45,309 nt of DNA, taken from contig CANQCS010000015.1 in assembly GCA_947589745.1 (NCBI GenBank), positions 1 to 45,309 of the forward strand, in the 5' to 3' direction. This DNA comes from an uncultured Oscillospiraceae bacterium. Its GTDB lineage: Bacteria > Bacillota > Clostridia > Oscillospirales > Oscillospiraceae. Shown one piece after another: positions 7,800 through 16,444 of the stretch (its first letter is position 1; each line of letters begins with the position of its first letter). Under the pieces are notes generated by a model. The model worked only from the letters and a program-made list of their open reading frames with translations, did no database searches and was not told the origin of the DNA. The position numbers were made by a program, and so were the translations under genes.

Positions 7800-8122
7800 A
7801 CAAAAGCAGAGGGGGCGGAGCCCCCTCTGAGTCTTGGTAGGGACCTGCCGGTCCCTGCACCCCCCGGGTACTTTTCCCTCGCAGGAAAAGTACCCAAAAG
7901 TGCGCTTAAGGGGGCTCGCGCCCCCTTAAGAATCCCTGCTGTTTGGAAGAACGTTAAGGGCAGTTTTCCGGTGGGAAGTAGCCAGAGAAGGCTTTCATCG
8001 GGGGTGCCCTTTTGTTTTTCCGTTGTCGATGGTGCCGGTTGCTCCGTTCCACTACGCAATTAGTAGATTTCCGTATACGGCTTGGGACGGACTGCGTTCT
8101 GCTCCGTTCTGCTACGCAATTG
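7800..8122. repeat. Repeat A, locus 3 (single left arm)
   Basis: Cleanest single arm. GC-rich hairpin GAGGGGGC-GCCCCCTC at 7808-7828; hairpin GGGTAC...GTACCC at 7866-7895; hairpin CTTAAGGGGGC/GCCCCCTTAAG near 7903-7930; linker AACGTTAAGGGCAG; outer word GGCTTTCATCGGGGGTGCC near 7990; then forward core words at 8038-8060 and 8100-8122 flanking ATTTCCGTATACGG. The first hairpin, beside the DUF523 stop, could also terminate that operon. 8123-8198 holds only the weak hairpin TGCCCA/TGGGCA (8180-8197) after the next gene's stop. Confidence 0.85.
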
Positions 8123-8198
8123 GGGGCGCGGTGGTTGGCGGGCGTGATTGGGGGCTGGCAGACAAACTGGAATCGTAAATGCCCAATTTTATGGGCAA

Positions 8199-9185
8199 TT
8201 ATTTCTTCATGATCGTCTCTGAAAAGGTCACCCTGTATCCATCGCCCTCCGCCGGCGCGGTCAAAATCTGTTCCTCGCCGGAAATCTGGTAGCGGTATTC
8301 CGCCGGATGTATCAGAACATATTTGTATTCCCCGTCAGGAGGCATCTTGTCCCAGTAGTGATCGGAAATGGATATACTGGCAAAATGTGATGCGGGAAGT
8401 TCTCCGGAGAAAAAAGGAATTGCTTTTCGGTAGACCAACTCATCCTTTTTGCCGATCGTCCGATAAATTTGGTATTCCCATTGAAAATCATCTTCCAGAA
8501 CGAGAATATTCTCCGCGGTAGCATTGTAAAGAGAAATATCAACATCTAACTGATCTTCCAGTGCGAAAACTCCAAACATACAGGGCAGCTCCATATTGCC
8601 CGTACCCATCAGACTGCCATATTCGATAACTGCCCCGTCCCACTCCTCTTCGGAGGTAAAAGAAACTCCGGGACTGGAGACCGTCAACCCTGCGGCATTG
8701 TCAAATTCATAGTCCCAGCCGAATTCTTCTACCGCAAAACGCCAGGTCAGTGGGAAATAGGTGATATCACGAAATGACAGGATGGGGTAGGGTTCCTTGA
8801 CATTGTCGATCACCTTCCCATTGACTGCGATGGGGCCCTCCGTGATCTGGGCCCGCTGGGTCTTCGCGTTCCTGACAGTTTGGACCTCTCGAATATACTC
8901 GGAAAGATTGGCGCCGCTTTTCTCAATGGAAAGCCCGGTTTCCTTTGTCCATACCGTACGCAAGCCCAGCAGTTTGCAGTCATAGTAGGTCATAGGAAAG
9001 TAGGTGATATCCTGATAGACAAGAAACGGGTACCGGCTGTATTCGCTGGAAATCGTCTGTCCATTGAGGGTGATGGCATGGCCGGGCAGGGAGACTTGTA
9101 CCGTCCCCGCCGCATAAGCCGTTGAAACGGGGAGACTCCCCAGGAAAAGCGCTGTCAGCAGCAAGCTGATCCACATTTTTTTCAT
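8199..9185 (-). CDS. Exported stalk-domain (copper amine oxidase N-terminal-like) protein
   Basis: A 328-residue secreted protein. Residues 1-25 form a signal peptide (MKKMWISLLLTALFLG, ending TAYA-A). Two copies of the stalk/copper amine oxidase N-terminal-like repeat follow, each with a DITYFPMTYYD or DITYFPLTWRF core. The C-terminal part is a beta-rich region with no family I recognise. Such stalk domains are non-catalytic surface modules in Clostridia. The internal ATG at 9185 is chosen because AAAGGG lies 9 nt upstream; the earlier ATG at 9203 has no ribosome binding site. Its promoter shares an operator-like block with that of the deacetylase at 38384. Local GC content is lower than in neighbours. 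Confidence 0.82.
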   Translation of the reverse strand: MKKMWISLLLTALFLGSLPVSTAYAAGTVQVSLPGHAITLNGQTISSEYSRYPFLVYQDITYFPMTYYDCKLLGLRTVWTKETGLSIEKSGANLSEYIREVQTVRNAKTQRAQITEGPIAVNGKVIDNVKEPYPILSFRDITYFPLTWRFAVEEFGWDYEFDNAAGLTVSSPGVSFTSEEEWDGAVIEYGSLMGTGNMELPCMFGVFALEDQLDVDISLYNATAENILVLEDDFQWEYQIYRTIGKKDELVYRKAIPFFSGELPASHFASISISDHYWDKMPPDGEYKYVLIHPAEYRYQISGEEQILTAPAEGDGYRVTFSETIMKK

Positions 9186-9319
9186 AATAGCAGGCCCTTT
9201 CATCTTTTTTACCGCACAAAGCTTCCAAGATCATCGCAGCGAGTTTACCACGATCGCGCAAGGCTCGCAAATCAGTCCACCCAATGGCGAGACAGAGAAC
9301 AGGCGGTTTTATTGCATTC

Positions 9320-9348
9320 AATATAGCACATTGTTCTACAAATGTCAA
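9320..9348 (-). promoter_or_regulatory. Promoter with operator-like block for the stalk-domain gene
   Basis: On the minus strand TTGACA (9343-9348), 17 nt spacer, TATATT (9320-9325). Plus-strand bases 9330-9348 read ATTGTTCTACAAATGTCAA, which differs by one base from 39291-39309. The block covers the spacer and the -35 box, so a bound protein would block RNA polymerase. The transcript would have a leader of roughly 125 nt. Confidence 0.75.
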
Positions 9349-9356
9349 CCTTATTT

Positions 9357-9420
9357 GTGGTAGGGGCCGGAGGCCCCTTTGCATTGCACTCTGGGGCTTC
9401 CGCTCCCCCACTGTACATTT
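9357..9420. repeat. Isolated GC-rich hairpin module related to repeat A ends
   Basis: GTGGTAGGGGCCGGAGGCCCC followed by GCATTGCACTCTGGGG resembles the terminal segment of repeat A loci 1 and 5 (GTGGTAGGGGCC...CGCATTTGCACTGTGG at the window end). It lies between two divergent promoters and may insulate them. Confidence 0.55.
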
Positions 9421-9454
9421 TGCCATTTTTACCCCATATAACAACATTTTTTAC

Positions 9455-9483
9455 TTGCAAAATCCCCAACCATCAGGTAAAAT
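9455..9483 (+). promoter_or_regulatory. Sigma-A-type promoter for the pseudouridine synthase
   Basis: TTGCAA (9455-9460), 17 nt spacer, TAAAAT (9478-9483). The leader of about 55 nt ends in the ribosome binding site AAGGAGG. Confidence 0.75.
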
Positions 9484-9544
9484 ATACAATAAGGAACGTT
9501 GGATTATAGACAATATATATAATCCAAAAAAGGAGGCCCCCCCT

Positions 9545-10261
9545 ATGGCTGTCCAGCGGCTGGACAAACTCATCGCTTCCACCGGCCGCTGGTCCCGGCG
9601 GGAGGTCAAGGCCCTCGTCCGGGAGGGCCGCGTCCTGGTGGACGGCCGTCCCGCCGCACGGCCGGAGGACAAGGCCGACCCCGCTGTCAGCGTCATTCTG
9701 GTGGACGGCCAGGACCTGGGCTACCGGGCCCACACCTATGTCATGCTCCACAAGCCCGCCGGCCTCCTCACCGCCACCGAGGACGCCCGGCAGAAGACCG
9801 TCATGGACCTCCTCTCCCCGGAGCTGCGCCGCCAGGGCCTCTCCCCTGCCGGGCGGCTGGACAAGGACACCGAGGGCCTGCTGCTGCTCACCAACGACGG
9901 CGAGCTGGCCCACCGCCTGCTCTCCCCCAGGCAGCACGTGGAGAAGCTGTACTACGCCCGGCTGGACCGCCCCCTGGCGGAGGCGGACGTGGAGGCTTTC
10001 GCCCGGGGGCTCACCCTGGAGGACGGGTTCGTCTGTATGCCCGCCTCCCTCAAACTGCTGGGAGACGGCACGGAGGTGCTCATCGGCATCCGGGAGGGCA
10101 AATTTCACCAGATCAAGCGCATGACCGCTAGCCAAGGCGCGGCGGTCCTCTACCTCAAGCGGCTGGCCATGGGCCCGCTGCGGCTGGACGAGTCCCTGGC
10201 CCCCGGCCAGTACCGCCTCCTGACGCCGGAAGAGGTGTCGGAGATCGGGGGCACGCTCTGA
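9545..10261 (+). CDS. RsuA/RluB/E/F-family pseudouridine synthase
   Basis: Converts a specific uridine of rRNA to pseudouridine; most likely 23S rRNA (RluB-type), although RsuA cannot be excluded. 238 residues: S4 RNA-binding domain at about 1-60 (MAVQRLDKLIASTG..SRREVKALVREGRVLVDG), a linker, then the catalytic domain with HKPAGLLTATED and motif II GRLDKDTEGLLLLTNDG, where Asp106 is the predicted catalytic residue. The later EGKFHQIKRM block is the family's conserved RNA-contacting motif. GGAGG lies about 8 nt before ATG. Single gene behind its own promoter. Confidence 0.92.
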   Translation: MAVQRLDKLIASTGRWSRREVKALVREGRVLVDGRPAARPEDKADPAVSVILVDGQDLGYRAHTYVMLHKPAGLLTATEDARQKTVMDLLSPELRRQGLSPAGRLDKDTEGLLLLTNDGELAHRLLSPRQHVEKLYYARLDRPLAEADVEAFARGLTLEDGFVCMPASLKLLGDGTEVLIGIREGKFHQIKRMTASQGAAVLYLKRLAMGPLRLDESLAPGQYRLLTPEEVSEIGGTL

Positions 10262-10299
10262 TTCTTGATCTGACGAAAAAGGCGCAGAAAGGGCGGCAA

Positions 10300-10352
10300 C
10301 CTCCCTGCCAAAATACTGCAATTCCTACGTTTTCCGCACGGTAACAGTGGCG
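10300..10352 (-). repeat. Repeat B fragment (copy 2)
   Basis: ATACTGCAATTCCTACG followed by TTTCCGCACGGTAAC matches the 5' half of repeat B in reverse orientation. The hairpin half is missing. It lies downstream of the pseudouridine synthase stop. Confidence 0.55.
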
Positions 10353-10476
10353 CGTTCTATAAGAAGAGTGGGATAAATTTCCCCCGATAGTTTGGAACCA
10401 ATCGTCTTAATAGGAGGGAGTCGCACAAAAGCGCCAAAAAGCAGGAATATTTTTTGTTGAAAAAAGAAAAAATATC

Positions 10477-10505
10477 TTGCAATATGTCGATAGGCACGGT
10501 ATAAT
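10477..10505 (+). promoter_or_regulatory. Sigma-A-type promoter for the PucR/CdaR regulator
   Basis: TTGCAA (10477-10482), exactly 17 nt, TATAAT (10500-10505), preceded by an A/T-rich stretch (TTTTTTGTTGAAAAAAG) that could act as an UP element. The start codon is 65 nt downstream. Confidence 0.82.
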
Positions 10506-10570
10506 AGATGGTGAACATGACGAAATGCACAAACCAGTTTTGGCAATGAGCCGCCGATGGAGGAAAGACT

Positions 10571-11662
10571 ATGTCAGGTAGGATTTTTCAAAACGTAGTT
10601 CTGCAGATCAAGGACGCCACTGACCGTGTGGTGGGCGTGATCGACGGGGAGGGGACCGTGATCTCCTGCAGCGATCTCGGCCTCATCGGCAGGAAGTGGC
10701 CGGAGTACGTGGAGCCCATCAACCGGGCTGACAATTCCATCGTCACCATCGACGGCCGGACCTTCCGGGCCCTGGCCGGCTGGGGCTCCCGGTTCGACTA
10801 CGCCGTGTTTACCGTAGGCGACGACGAGGTGGGGCGCTCCGTGTGCTCCATGGCCAGCGTGGCCCTCAACGGGGCCAAGAGCTACTACGAGGAGAAGCAC
10901 GACCGGGGCTCTTTCATCAAGAACATCATCTCCGACAACATCATGCTCAGCGACATCTACATGCGGGCCAAGGAGCTCCATGTGGCGCCGGAGGTGGCCC
11001 GGGGCGTCTTTGTCATCCGCCAGCCGGCGGGCGGCGACGCGGGGATCATGGACGTGGTCCAGGGCCTGTTCCCCGACCGGCAGAACGACTTCATCCTCAA
11101 CGTGGGCGACAATGACGTGGCCCTCATCCACCAGCTGCCGGAGACCGGCAGCGAGCGGGAGATCCAGCGGGTGGCCAGTCTGCTGGAGGAGACCCTCCGG
11201 GTGGGCGGCGAGAACCACGTGGTCATCGGCATCGGCACGGTGAGCCAGCACCTGCGGGAGCTGGCCAAGAGCTACAAGGAGGCCCGCATCGCCATCGAGG
11301 TGGGCAAGGTCTTCGACACCGAGAAGTACGTCATCAGCTACGAGAGCCTGGGCATCGGCCGTCTGATCTACCAGCTCCCCACCACCCTGTGCGAGATGTT
11401 CCTCGTCGAGGTGTTCAAGAAGAACCCCATCGACTCTCTGGACCAGGAGACCCTGTTCACCATCCACAAGTTCTTCGAGAACAACCTGAACGTGTCCGAG
11501 ACCGCCCGGAAGCTGTTCGTCCACCGGAACACCCTGGTGTACCGGCTGGAGAAGATCAAGAAGCTCACGGGCCTGGACCTGCGGGAGTTCGACGACGCCA
11601 TCACCTTCAAGGTCGCCCTGATGGTCAAGAAGTACCTGACCAGCCGCGGCATCGACGCTTAA
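10571..11662 (+). CDS. PucR/CdaR-type transcriptional regulator
   Basis: A 363-residue regulator. The N-terminal part (about 1-110) looks like a small sensory domain as in CdaR sugar-diacid regulators (VVGVIDGEGTVISCSDLGLIG). The middle carries the GGDEF-like region of the family (ending VVIGIGTVSQHLRELAKSYKEA). The C-terminus is the PucR helix-turn-helix: ETLFTIHKFFENNLN-VSETARKLFVHRNTLVYRLEKIKKLTGLDLREFDD. The ligand and target genes are unknown; no sugar-acid or purine catabolism genes are adjacent, so it probably acts elsewhere. GGAGG lies 7 nt before ATG. It has its own promoter and terminator. Confidence 0.88.
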   Translation: MSGRIFQNVVLQIKDATDRVVGVIDGEGTVISCSDLGLIGRKWPEYVEPINRADNSIVTIDGRTFRALAGWGSRFDYAVFTVGDDEVGRSVCSMASVALNGAKSYYEEKHDRGSFIKNIISDNIMLSDIYMRAKELHVAPEVARGVFVIRQPAGGDAGIMDVVQGLFPDRQNDFILNVGDNDVALIHQLPETGSEREIQRVASLLEETLRVGGENHVVIGIGTVSQHLRELAKSYKEARIAIEVGKVFDTEKYVISYESLGIGRLIYQLPTTLCEMFLVEVFKKNPIDSLDQETLFTIHKFFENNLNVSETARKLFVHRNTLVYRLEKIKKLTGLDLREFDDAITFKVALMVKKYLTSRGIDA

Positions 11663-11678
11663 CAGAGCAGGATATTTT

Positions 11679-11713
11679 GAGGCCGCCTCCGTTCATCGGA
11701 GGCGGCCTCTTTT
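11679..11713 (+). terminator. Rho-independent terminator after the PucR/CdaR regulator
   Basis: Perfect 12 bp stem GAGGCCGCCTCC/GGAGGCGGCCTC with a 7 nt loop followed by TTTT. It lies between the regulator and the converging end of the rsgA operon. Confidence 0.92.
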
Positions 11714-11736
11714 CGTATCATGTCGATCCTTTTCTC

Positions 11737-12627
11737 TCAAGGAAAAGGCCGTGTGTTCCAGGCCCGGAGGTCCTTCAAATCCTCATAGAGGCGGACGTAG
11801 CTCCGGTGGCGGCTCTTAGGGATGTCCCCGGCCTTCACGGCGGCGAGCACCGCGCAGCCCTTCTCCCTGGTGTGGGAGCAGCCCACGAACCGGCACTTGT
11901 CCAGGTAGGGCCGGAACTCCACGAAGCACTCCGGCAGACGCTCCTTCAACGCCAGGTCCAGCTCCCCCGCGTCGAAGGAGGCGAACCCCGGCGTGTCGAT
12001 GACCGACGCCCCGCAGGAGAGGCGGTGGAGCTCCACGTGGCGGGTGGTGTGCTTGCCCCGGCCCAGCCTCTCGCTGACGGCGTCCACCCGGAGGGAGAAC
12101 CCCGGCTCGATGGCGTTCAGCAGGCTGGACTTCCCTACGCCCGAGTTTCCTGTAAAGGCGGACAGCTTGCCGGTGATGAGGGCCTTCAGCTCCTCCAGCC
12201 CCTCCCCGGTCTCGGCACTGGTGCGGACCGTGGGGAACCCGGCGGCCCGGTAGATGGCGGCCAGCTCCTCCCCCGGCTCCAGGTCGCACTTGTTGACGCA
12301 CACCACCACGCCGCAGCCCTTGAGGGCCGCGATGGCGGACACCCGGTCGATGAGGAAGGGGTCCGTCACCGGGATGGCGGCGGAGGCGATGACCACCAGC
12401 TGGTCCACGTTGGCCACCGCCGGACGGTCAAAGGCGCAGGTCCTGGGCCGGATCTCCCAGACCATGCCGCTGCCCGGCTCGGTCTCCCGGACCTCCACCC
12501 AGTCCCCCACCAGGGGGCTCCTGCCCTCCTGGCGGAATTTTCCACGGGCCCGGCAGGTCACCGGGGTCCCGTCCACATCCACGTAGTAGAAGCCGCTGAG
12601 GGCCTTGACGATGCGGCCCTTACTCAC
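11737..12627 (-). CDS. rsgA: Ribosome small subunit-dependent GTPase A
   Basis: Circularly permuted GTPase that checks late assembly of the 30S subunit. 296 residues: N-terminal OB-fold; G4 motif VNKCDLEPGEE before the G1 P-loop GNSGVGKSSLLNAIEP; G3 DTPGF; C-terminal zinc region CRFVGCSHTREKGCAV. TTRHVELH lies in the switch I region. The GTG start (AGGAG about 10 nt upstream) overlaps the prkC stop by 8 nt. Last gene of the long minus-strand operon. Confidence 0.96.
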   Translation of the reverse strand: MSKGRIVKALSGFYYVDVDGTPVTCRARGKFRQEGRSPLVGDWVEVRETEPGSGMVWEIRPRTCAFDRPAVANVDQLVVIASAAIPVTDPFLIDRVSAIAALKGCGVVVCVNKCDLEPGEELAAIYRAAGFPTVRTSAETGEGLEELKALITGKLSAFTGNSGVGKSSLLNAIEPGFSLRVDAVSERLGRGKHTTRHVELHRLSCGASVIDTPGFASFDAGELDLALKERLPECFVEFRPYLDKCRFVGCSHTREKGCAVLAAVKAGDIPKSRHRSYVRLYEDLKDLRAWNTRPFP

Positions 12628-14620
12628 GGAAGGTCATCTCCTGGTCCGTGAACAGAAGCCCGTCCACGTAGACCTTCATGCTGTAGGTGCCTGCCTTCTG
12701 GTAGAAGGTCTGCTCCAGGTACTCCCCGCCCTTCATGTAGGAGCCGAAGACGGAGGTGTCCCCGATGTAGATCTCCACGTAGACCTCCTCCTCCAGCGGG
12801 TCCTGGCTCATGGGCACGGTGAAGCCCACCGTGCCGGGCAGCAGCTTCTCCCCGTCGCTGTAGGTGAAGGTGACGGTGCTGCCCTCCTCTATGCTGGTCC
12901 CGGCCTCCACGCTCTGGGTCAGCACCTGGCCCTCCGGCTGGGAGCTCTCCACCTTGGTGAACTCCGCCACCAGGTTGAGCCCGTCCATCAGGGCCTGGAC
13001 CTGCTCCACGGTGGAGCCCACGCAGGGGACCATGGTGGCGTACCTGATCTTGGGCCCCAGGCTCAGATAGAGGGTCACGGTGTCCCCCTCGGCCAGGGGC
13101 GTACCGGCGGCGGGCTCGGTGCGGACCACGCAGCCCACCTCCACCTCGTCGCTGTATTCGCTCTCCCCCTCCTGGATATCCAGGTGCAGGGCGCTCAGGT
13201 CCTTATCCTGCTCCAGCAGCAGCCGGGCGCTGCGGCCCTCCTTGCCCACCAGGTCCAGCATCCCGCCGGAGCGGGCTCCCATGCTGACGGTGACGTTGAT
13301 GGAGATCAGCTCCCCGCTGGCGGCCTTCTTCTGGCGGCCCGCCTCCGGGTCCTGCCGGATGATCTGGCCGCTGGCGTACTCGTTGCTGTACTCGTACACC
13401 GCGTCCTCCACGATCTCGAAGACGCCCTTGACCTCCTCCATCTCCCTGGCCTCCTCCACGGTGTACCCCTTCAGGTCGGGCACCGTGTACTGGGGGATCT
13501 CCGGGGTGGAGAAGCTGCCCATGACGCCCTCGTACAGCCGGGTCACGCCGTAGTAGCCCGCGGCGGCCACCAGGACGATCAAGATCAGCGTCTTCAGCCA
13601 GCCGAAGCGCCGGGGACGCTCGTACTCGTCGTCGTCATCCTCGTCGTCATCGTCCGCCGCCTGCCGGGCCGCGCTCTGGGCCTGGGCCTGCTGGACCTGC
13701 TTGCGGGTGACGGCCACGTTGGGGATCTTGTGGGTGGGCTCGTCCTCCATGCCCATCTCCGGCATCAGGTCCTCGGCGGTGTAGTCGAAGCTGATGTTGG
13801 GGTCCTTGCGGAAGGCGTCCAGGTCCGCCAGCATCTCGTCGGCGGTGGTGTAGCGCCTGCTTCGGTCCGGGGCCATGGCCTTCTCGCAGATCTGCTCCAG
13901 GGCCTCTGGGATATCCGGGTTCAGCTCCCTGGGCTTCCGGGGCACGGTGTTGAACCGCTGGATGGCCACGGCCACCGGGTCGCTGCCCTCGAAGGGCAGG
14001 CGGCTGGTGAGCATCTCGTAGAACACCACACCGGCGGAGTAGATATCGCTGCGGTTGTCGGTGTAGTCCCCCTTGGCCTGCTCGGGGGAGATATAGTGGA
14101 CGGAGCCGATGGCCTCGTTGGAGGGGTTCCTGCCGTTGGAGAAGCAGGCGATGCCGAAGTCCGTCACCTTCACGGTGCCGTCCCGGAGGACCATGATGTT
14201 CTGGGGCTTGATGTCCCGGTGGACGATGCCCCGGCTGTGGGCGTGGCTGAGGCCCTTCATGATCTGGGTGATGAAGTGCAGGGCCTCGGGCCAGTTCAGC
14301 CGGCCCCGCCGCTCCATGTACTGCTTGAGGGTGATGCCGTCGATGAGCTCCATGACGATGTAGTCCATGCCCCCGCCCCGGCTCACGTCGTACACCGCCA
14401 TGATGTTGGGGTGGGACAGCATGGCGACTGCCTGGGACTCGTCGTGGAACCGGCGGCGGAACTCGGCGTCCTCGCTCAGGTCCTTCTTCAGCATCTTCAC
14501 CGCCACCAGGCGGTTGAGCCGGTGGTCCTTCGCCTTGAACACCACCGCCATGCCCCCGGTGCCGATGACCTCCAGGATCTCATAGCGGTTATCCAGCATC
14601 TTTCCTATGTATCGTTCCAT
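12620..14620 (-). CDS. prkC: PASTA-domain Ser/Thr protein kinase
   Basis: Membrane-anchored Hanks-type kinase that senses peptidoglycan fragments and phosphorylates proteins controlling growth, wall synthesis and spore germination in Firmicutes. 666 residues. Kinase domain about 11-270: glycine loop IGTGGMAVVF, Lys42, HRDIKPQN with catalytic Asp136, DFG at 154-156, SPEQ. A juxtamembrane segment with an acidic run (DDDDEDDDDEYE) is followed by a single membrane helix at about 342-358. Outside lie about three PASTA-like repeats and a C-terminal beta domain. The ATG at 14620 follows AAAGGA by 9 nt and matches the family start; a longer frame would run into the intergenic region. Paired with prpC 22 nt upstream. 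Confidence 0.96.
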   Translation of the reverse strand: MERYIGKMLDNRYEILEVIGTGGMAVVFKAKDHRLNRLVAVKMLKKDLSEDAEFRRRFHDESQAVAMLSHPNIMAVYDVSRGGGMDYIVMELIDGITLKQYMERRGRLNWPEALHFITQIMKGLSHAHSRGIVHRDIKPQNIMVLRDGTVKVTDFGIACFSNGRNPSNEAIGSVHYISPEQAKGDYTDNRSDIYSAGVVFYEMLTSRLPFEGSDPVAVAIQRFNTVPRKPRELNPDIPEALEQICEKAMAPDRSRRYTTADEMLADLDAFRKDPNISFDYTAEDLMPEMGMEDEPTHKIPNVAVTRKQVQQAQAQSAARQAADDDDEDDDDEYERPRRFGWLKTLILIVLVAAAGYYGVTRLYEGVMGSFSTPEIPQYTVPDLKGYTVEEAREMEEVKGVFEIVEDAVYEYSNEYASGQIIRQDPEAGRQKKAASGELISINVTVSMGARSGGMLDLVGKEGRSARLLLEQDKDLSALHLDIQEGESEYSDEVEVGCVVRTEPAAGTPLAEGDTVTLYLSLGPKIRYATMVPCVGSTVEQVQALMDGLNLVAEFTKVESSQPEGQVLTQSVEAGTSIEEGSTVTFTYSDGEKLLPGTVGFTVPMSQDPLEEEVYVEIYIGDTSVFGSYMKGGEYLEQTFYQKAGTYSMKVYVDGLLFTDQEMTFRE

Positions 14621-14642
14621 AGTCAGGTGTCCTTTCTCGGTC

Positions 14643-15392
14643 TCACTGCTGCCTGAGCAGCACGGCGGTGACATTGTCCGGCGCGCCCCGGCGCTTGGCG
14701 ATGGCCAGCAGCCGGTCCAGGCAGAGGTTCTCGTCCCCGGCCAGGATCTCCCGCTCCATCTCCTTGTCCGTCACGGTGCCGATGAGGCCGTCGGTACACA
14801 GCAGCAGGTAGTCCCCCGCCTCCAGGCGGACCAGATAGCTGTCGCTGAGGGCCTCCCGGTCCGGGCCCAGGGCCCGGGTGATGAGGTTGCGGTTGGGGTG
14901 GCGGCGGGCCTCCTCCTCGGTGATGTCCCCCCGCTCCACCAGGCGCTCCACCACGGAGTGGTCCCGGGTGATGCGGCTGATGCCCCGCTGCTCCCCGCTG
15001 GCCCGGATGAGGTAGGCCCGGCTGTCCCCCACGTTGTTGATGAAGGCCCGGCCCTCCCGGACGATGGCGGAGACCAGGGTGGTGCCCATGCCCCGCAGCC
15101 CCGGCTCCGTGAGGGAGCGCTCGTAGACCGCGGTGTTGGCGGAGGCCACGGCAAAGGCCGCCACCTCCCGCACCCGGTCCACGTCCATGTCCTCACTGAG
15201 GTTGGCGTCGCAGGTGGCGGCAAAGGTGTCGGCCGCCAGGCGGCCCGCCAGCTTCCCGCCGCTGGGCCCGCCCATGCCGTCGCAGACCACGCAGACGGTA
15301 TAGCAGCTGTTCTCCCCGGCAATGACGGCGTAGGCGTCCTGGTTCTCCCTTCGGACCAGGCCGATATCCGTCATGCCCCATATGTTCATCAT
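14643..15392 (-). CDS. prpC: PP2C-type Ser/Thr protein phosphatase
   Basis: Metal-dependent phosphatase that reverses PrkC phosphorylation. 249 residues with all PP2C motifs: TDIGLVRRENQDAY, CVVCDGMGGPSGGKLA (metal-binding Asp), MGTTLVSAI, INNVGDSRAYL, ITRDHSVVERL, LLLCTDGL and APDNVTAVLL. GGGAG sits 11 nt upstream of ATG 15392; GTG codons at 15398 or 15404 (the latter overlapping the rlmN stop) are alternatives. Classic kinase/phosphatase gene pair. Confidence 0.95.
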   Translation of the reverse strand: MMNIWGMTDIGLVRRENQDAYAVIAGENSCYTVCVVCDGMGGPSGGKLAGRLAADTFAATCDANLSEDMDVDRVREVAAFAVASANTAVYERSLTEPGLRGMGTTLVSAIVREGRAFINNVGDSRAYLIRASGEQRGISRITRDHSVVERLVERGDITEEEARRHPNRNLITRALGPDREALSDSYLVRLEAGDYLLLCTDGLIGTVTDKEMEREILAGDENLCLDRLLAIAKRRGAPDNVTAVLLRQQ

Positions 15393-15400
15393 AAGCACGG

Positions 15401-16444
15401 TCACTCCCTTTCCATTTCCATGGCCTTCCGCCGCAGCTGGCCGCAGCTGGCGTCGATGTCCCCGCCCAGGCTCCGCCGGACGGTGGCGGTGACGCCCTGG
15501 CTCTCCAGCCGCTGCTGGAACTGCCGCACCCGGCGGCTGGGCTTCAGCGGGCTCTCGGCCACGTCGTTCAGGGGGATGAGGTTCACGTGCCCCGGCATCC
15601 CCCGGAGCTTTTTCACGATCAGGTCCGCCTGCCGGTCGCTGTCGTTGACGCCATCGATCATGGCGTACTCGAAGCTGATCCGGCGGCCCGTCCGCCGGAA
15701 GTAGTCGTGGCAGGCGGCAAAGAGGTCCTCCACGTCGTAGGCCCGGTTCACCGGCATGATCCTGCTGCGGGTCTCGCTGTCCGGCGCGTGGAGGGACACG
15801 GACAGGGTGAGCTGCAGCTGCAGCTCCGCCAGCTTCCGGATGCCCGGGATCAGCCCGCAGGTGGAGAGGCTGATGTGCCGCATCCCGATATTCATACCCT
15901 GGGGGAAGTTCACCAGCTCCAGGAACCGCATCACGTTGTCGAAGTTGTCCAGCGGCTCCCCGATGCCCATGAGCACGATGTTGGAGATCTCCATGCCGCT
16001 GTCCGCCTGGGCGAACATGACCTGCTCCAGCATCTCCGACGGACGCAGGTCCCGGACCTTGCCGCCGATGGTGGAGGCGCAGAAGGCGCAGCCCATGCGG
16101 CAGCCCACCTGGCTGGAGATGCACACCGTGTTGCCGTGGTGGTAGCGCATCAGCACCGTCTCGATGCAGTTGCCGTCCCGGAGGCCCCAGAGATACTTGG
16201 TGGTGCCGTCCAGCCGGGACACCTGCTTCCGCTCCACCCGGGGCGCGGCGATGTAGAAGCGCTCCCCCAGCTTCTCCCGGAGGGGCTTGGCGATATTGCT
16301 CATCTCATCGAAGGAGCGGGCGCCGTGGTGCAGCCAGGCAAAGACCTGTTTGCCCCGGAAGGAGGGTTCCCCCATCTCCTTCAGCGCCGCCGTCAGCTCC
16401 TCTATGGTCATGGACCGGATATCGGCCCGAGTGTCCTCATTCAT
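15401..16444 (-). CDS. rlmN: Dual-specificity 23S rRNA/tRNA adenine C2-methyltransferase
   Basis: Radical SAM enzyme that methylates C2 of A2503 in 23S rRNA and A37 in some tRNAs. 347 residues. The radical SAM cluster motif CRMGCAFCAS (CxxxCxxC) follows SSQVGCR; LMGIGEPLDN binds SAM. The C-terminal RRSLGGDIDASCGQL supplies the methyl-carrying cysteine. The ATG overlaps the rsmB stop by 4 nt (ATGA), which fixes the start and shows translational coupling. Confidence 0.96.
   Translation of the reverse strand: MNEDTRADIRSMTIEELTAALKEMGEPSFRGKQVFAWLHHGARSFDEMSNIAKPLREKLGERFYIAAPRVERKQVSRLDGTTKYLWGLRDGNCIETVLMRYHHGNTVCISSQVGCRMGCAFCASTIGGKVRDLRPSEMLEQVMFAQADSGMEISNIVLMGIGEPLDNFDNVMRFLELVNFPQGMNIGMRHISLSTCGLIPGIRKLAELQLQLTLSVSLHAPDSETRSRIMPVNRAYDVEDLFAACHDYFRRTGRRISFEYAMIDGVNDSDRQADLIVKKLRGMPGHVNLIPLNDVAESPLKPSRRVRQFQQRLESQGVTATVRRSLGGDIDASCGQLRRKAMEMERE

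Noticed and set aside
9330-9348. LexA/SOS box in the shared promoter block
   Set aside because: The block lacks a GAAC-N4-GTTC arrangement; the ACAATTGT-type symmetry fits a different repressor class better.
8980-9447. Open frame overlapping the start of the stalk-domain gene, reading LRALRDRGKLAAMILEALCG in the leader
   Set aside because: It crosses the promoter and has no ribosome binding site. It may be a remnant, but nothing supports expression.
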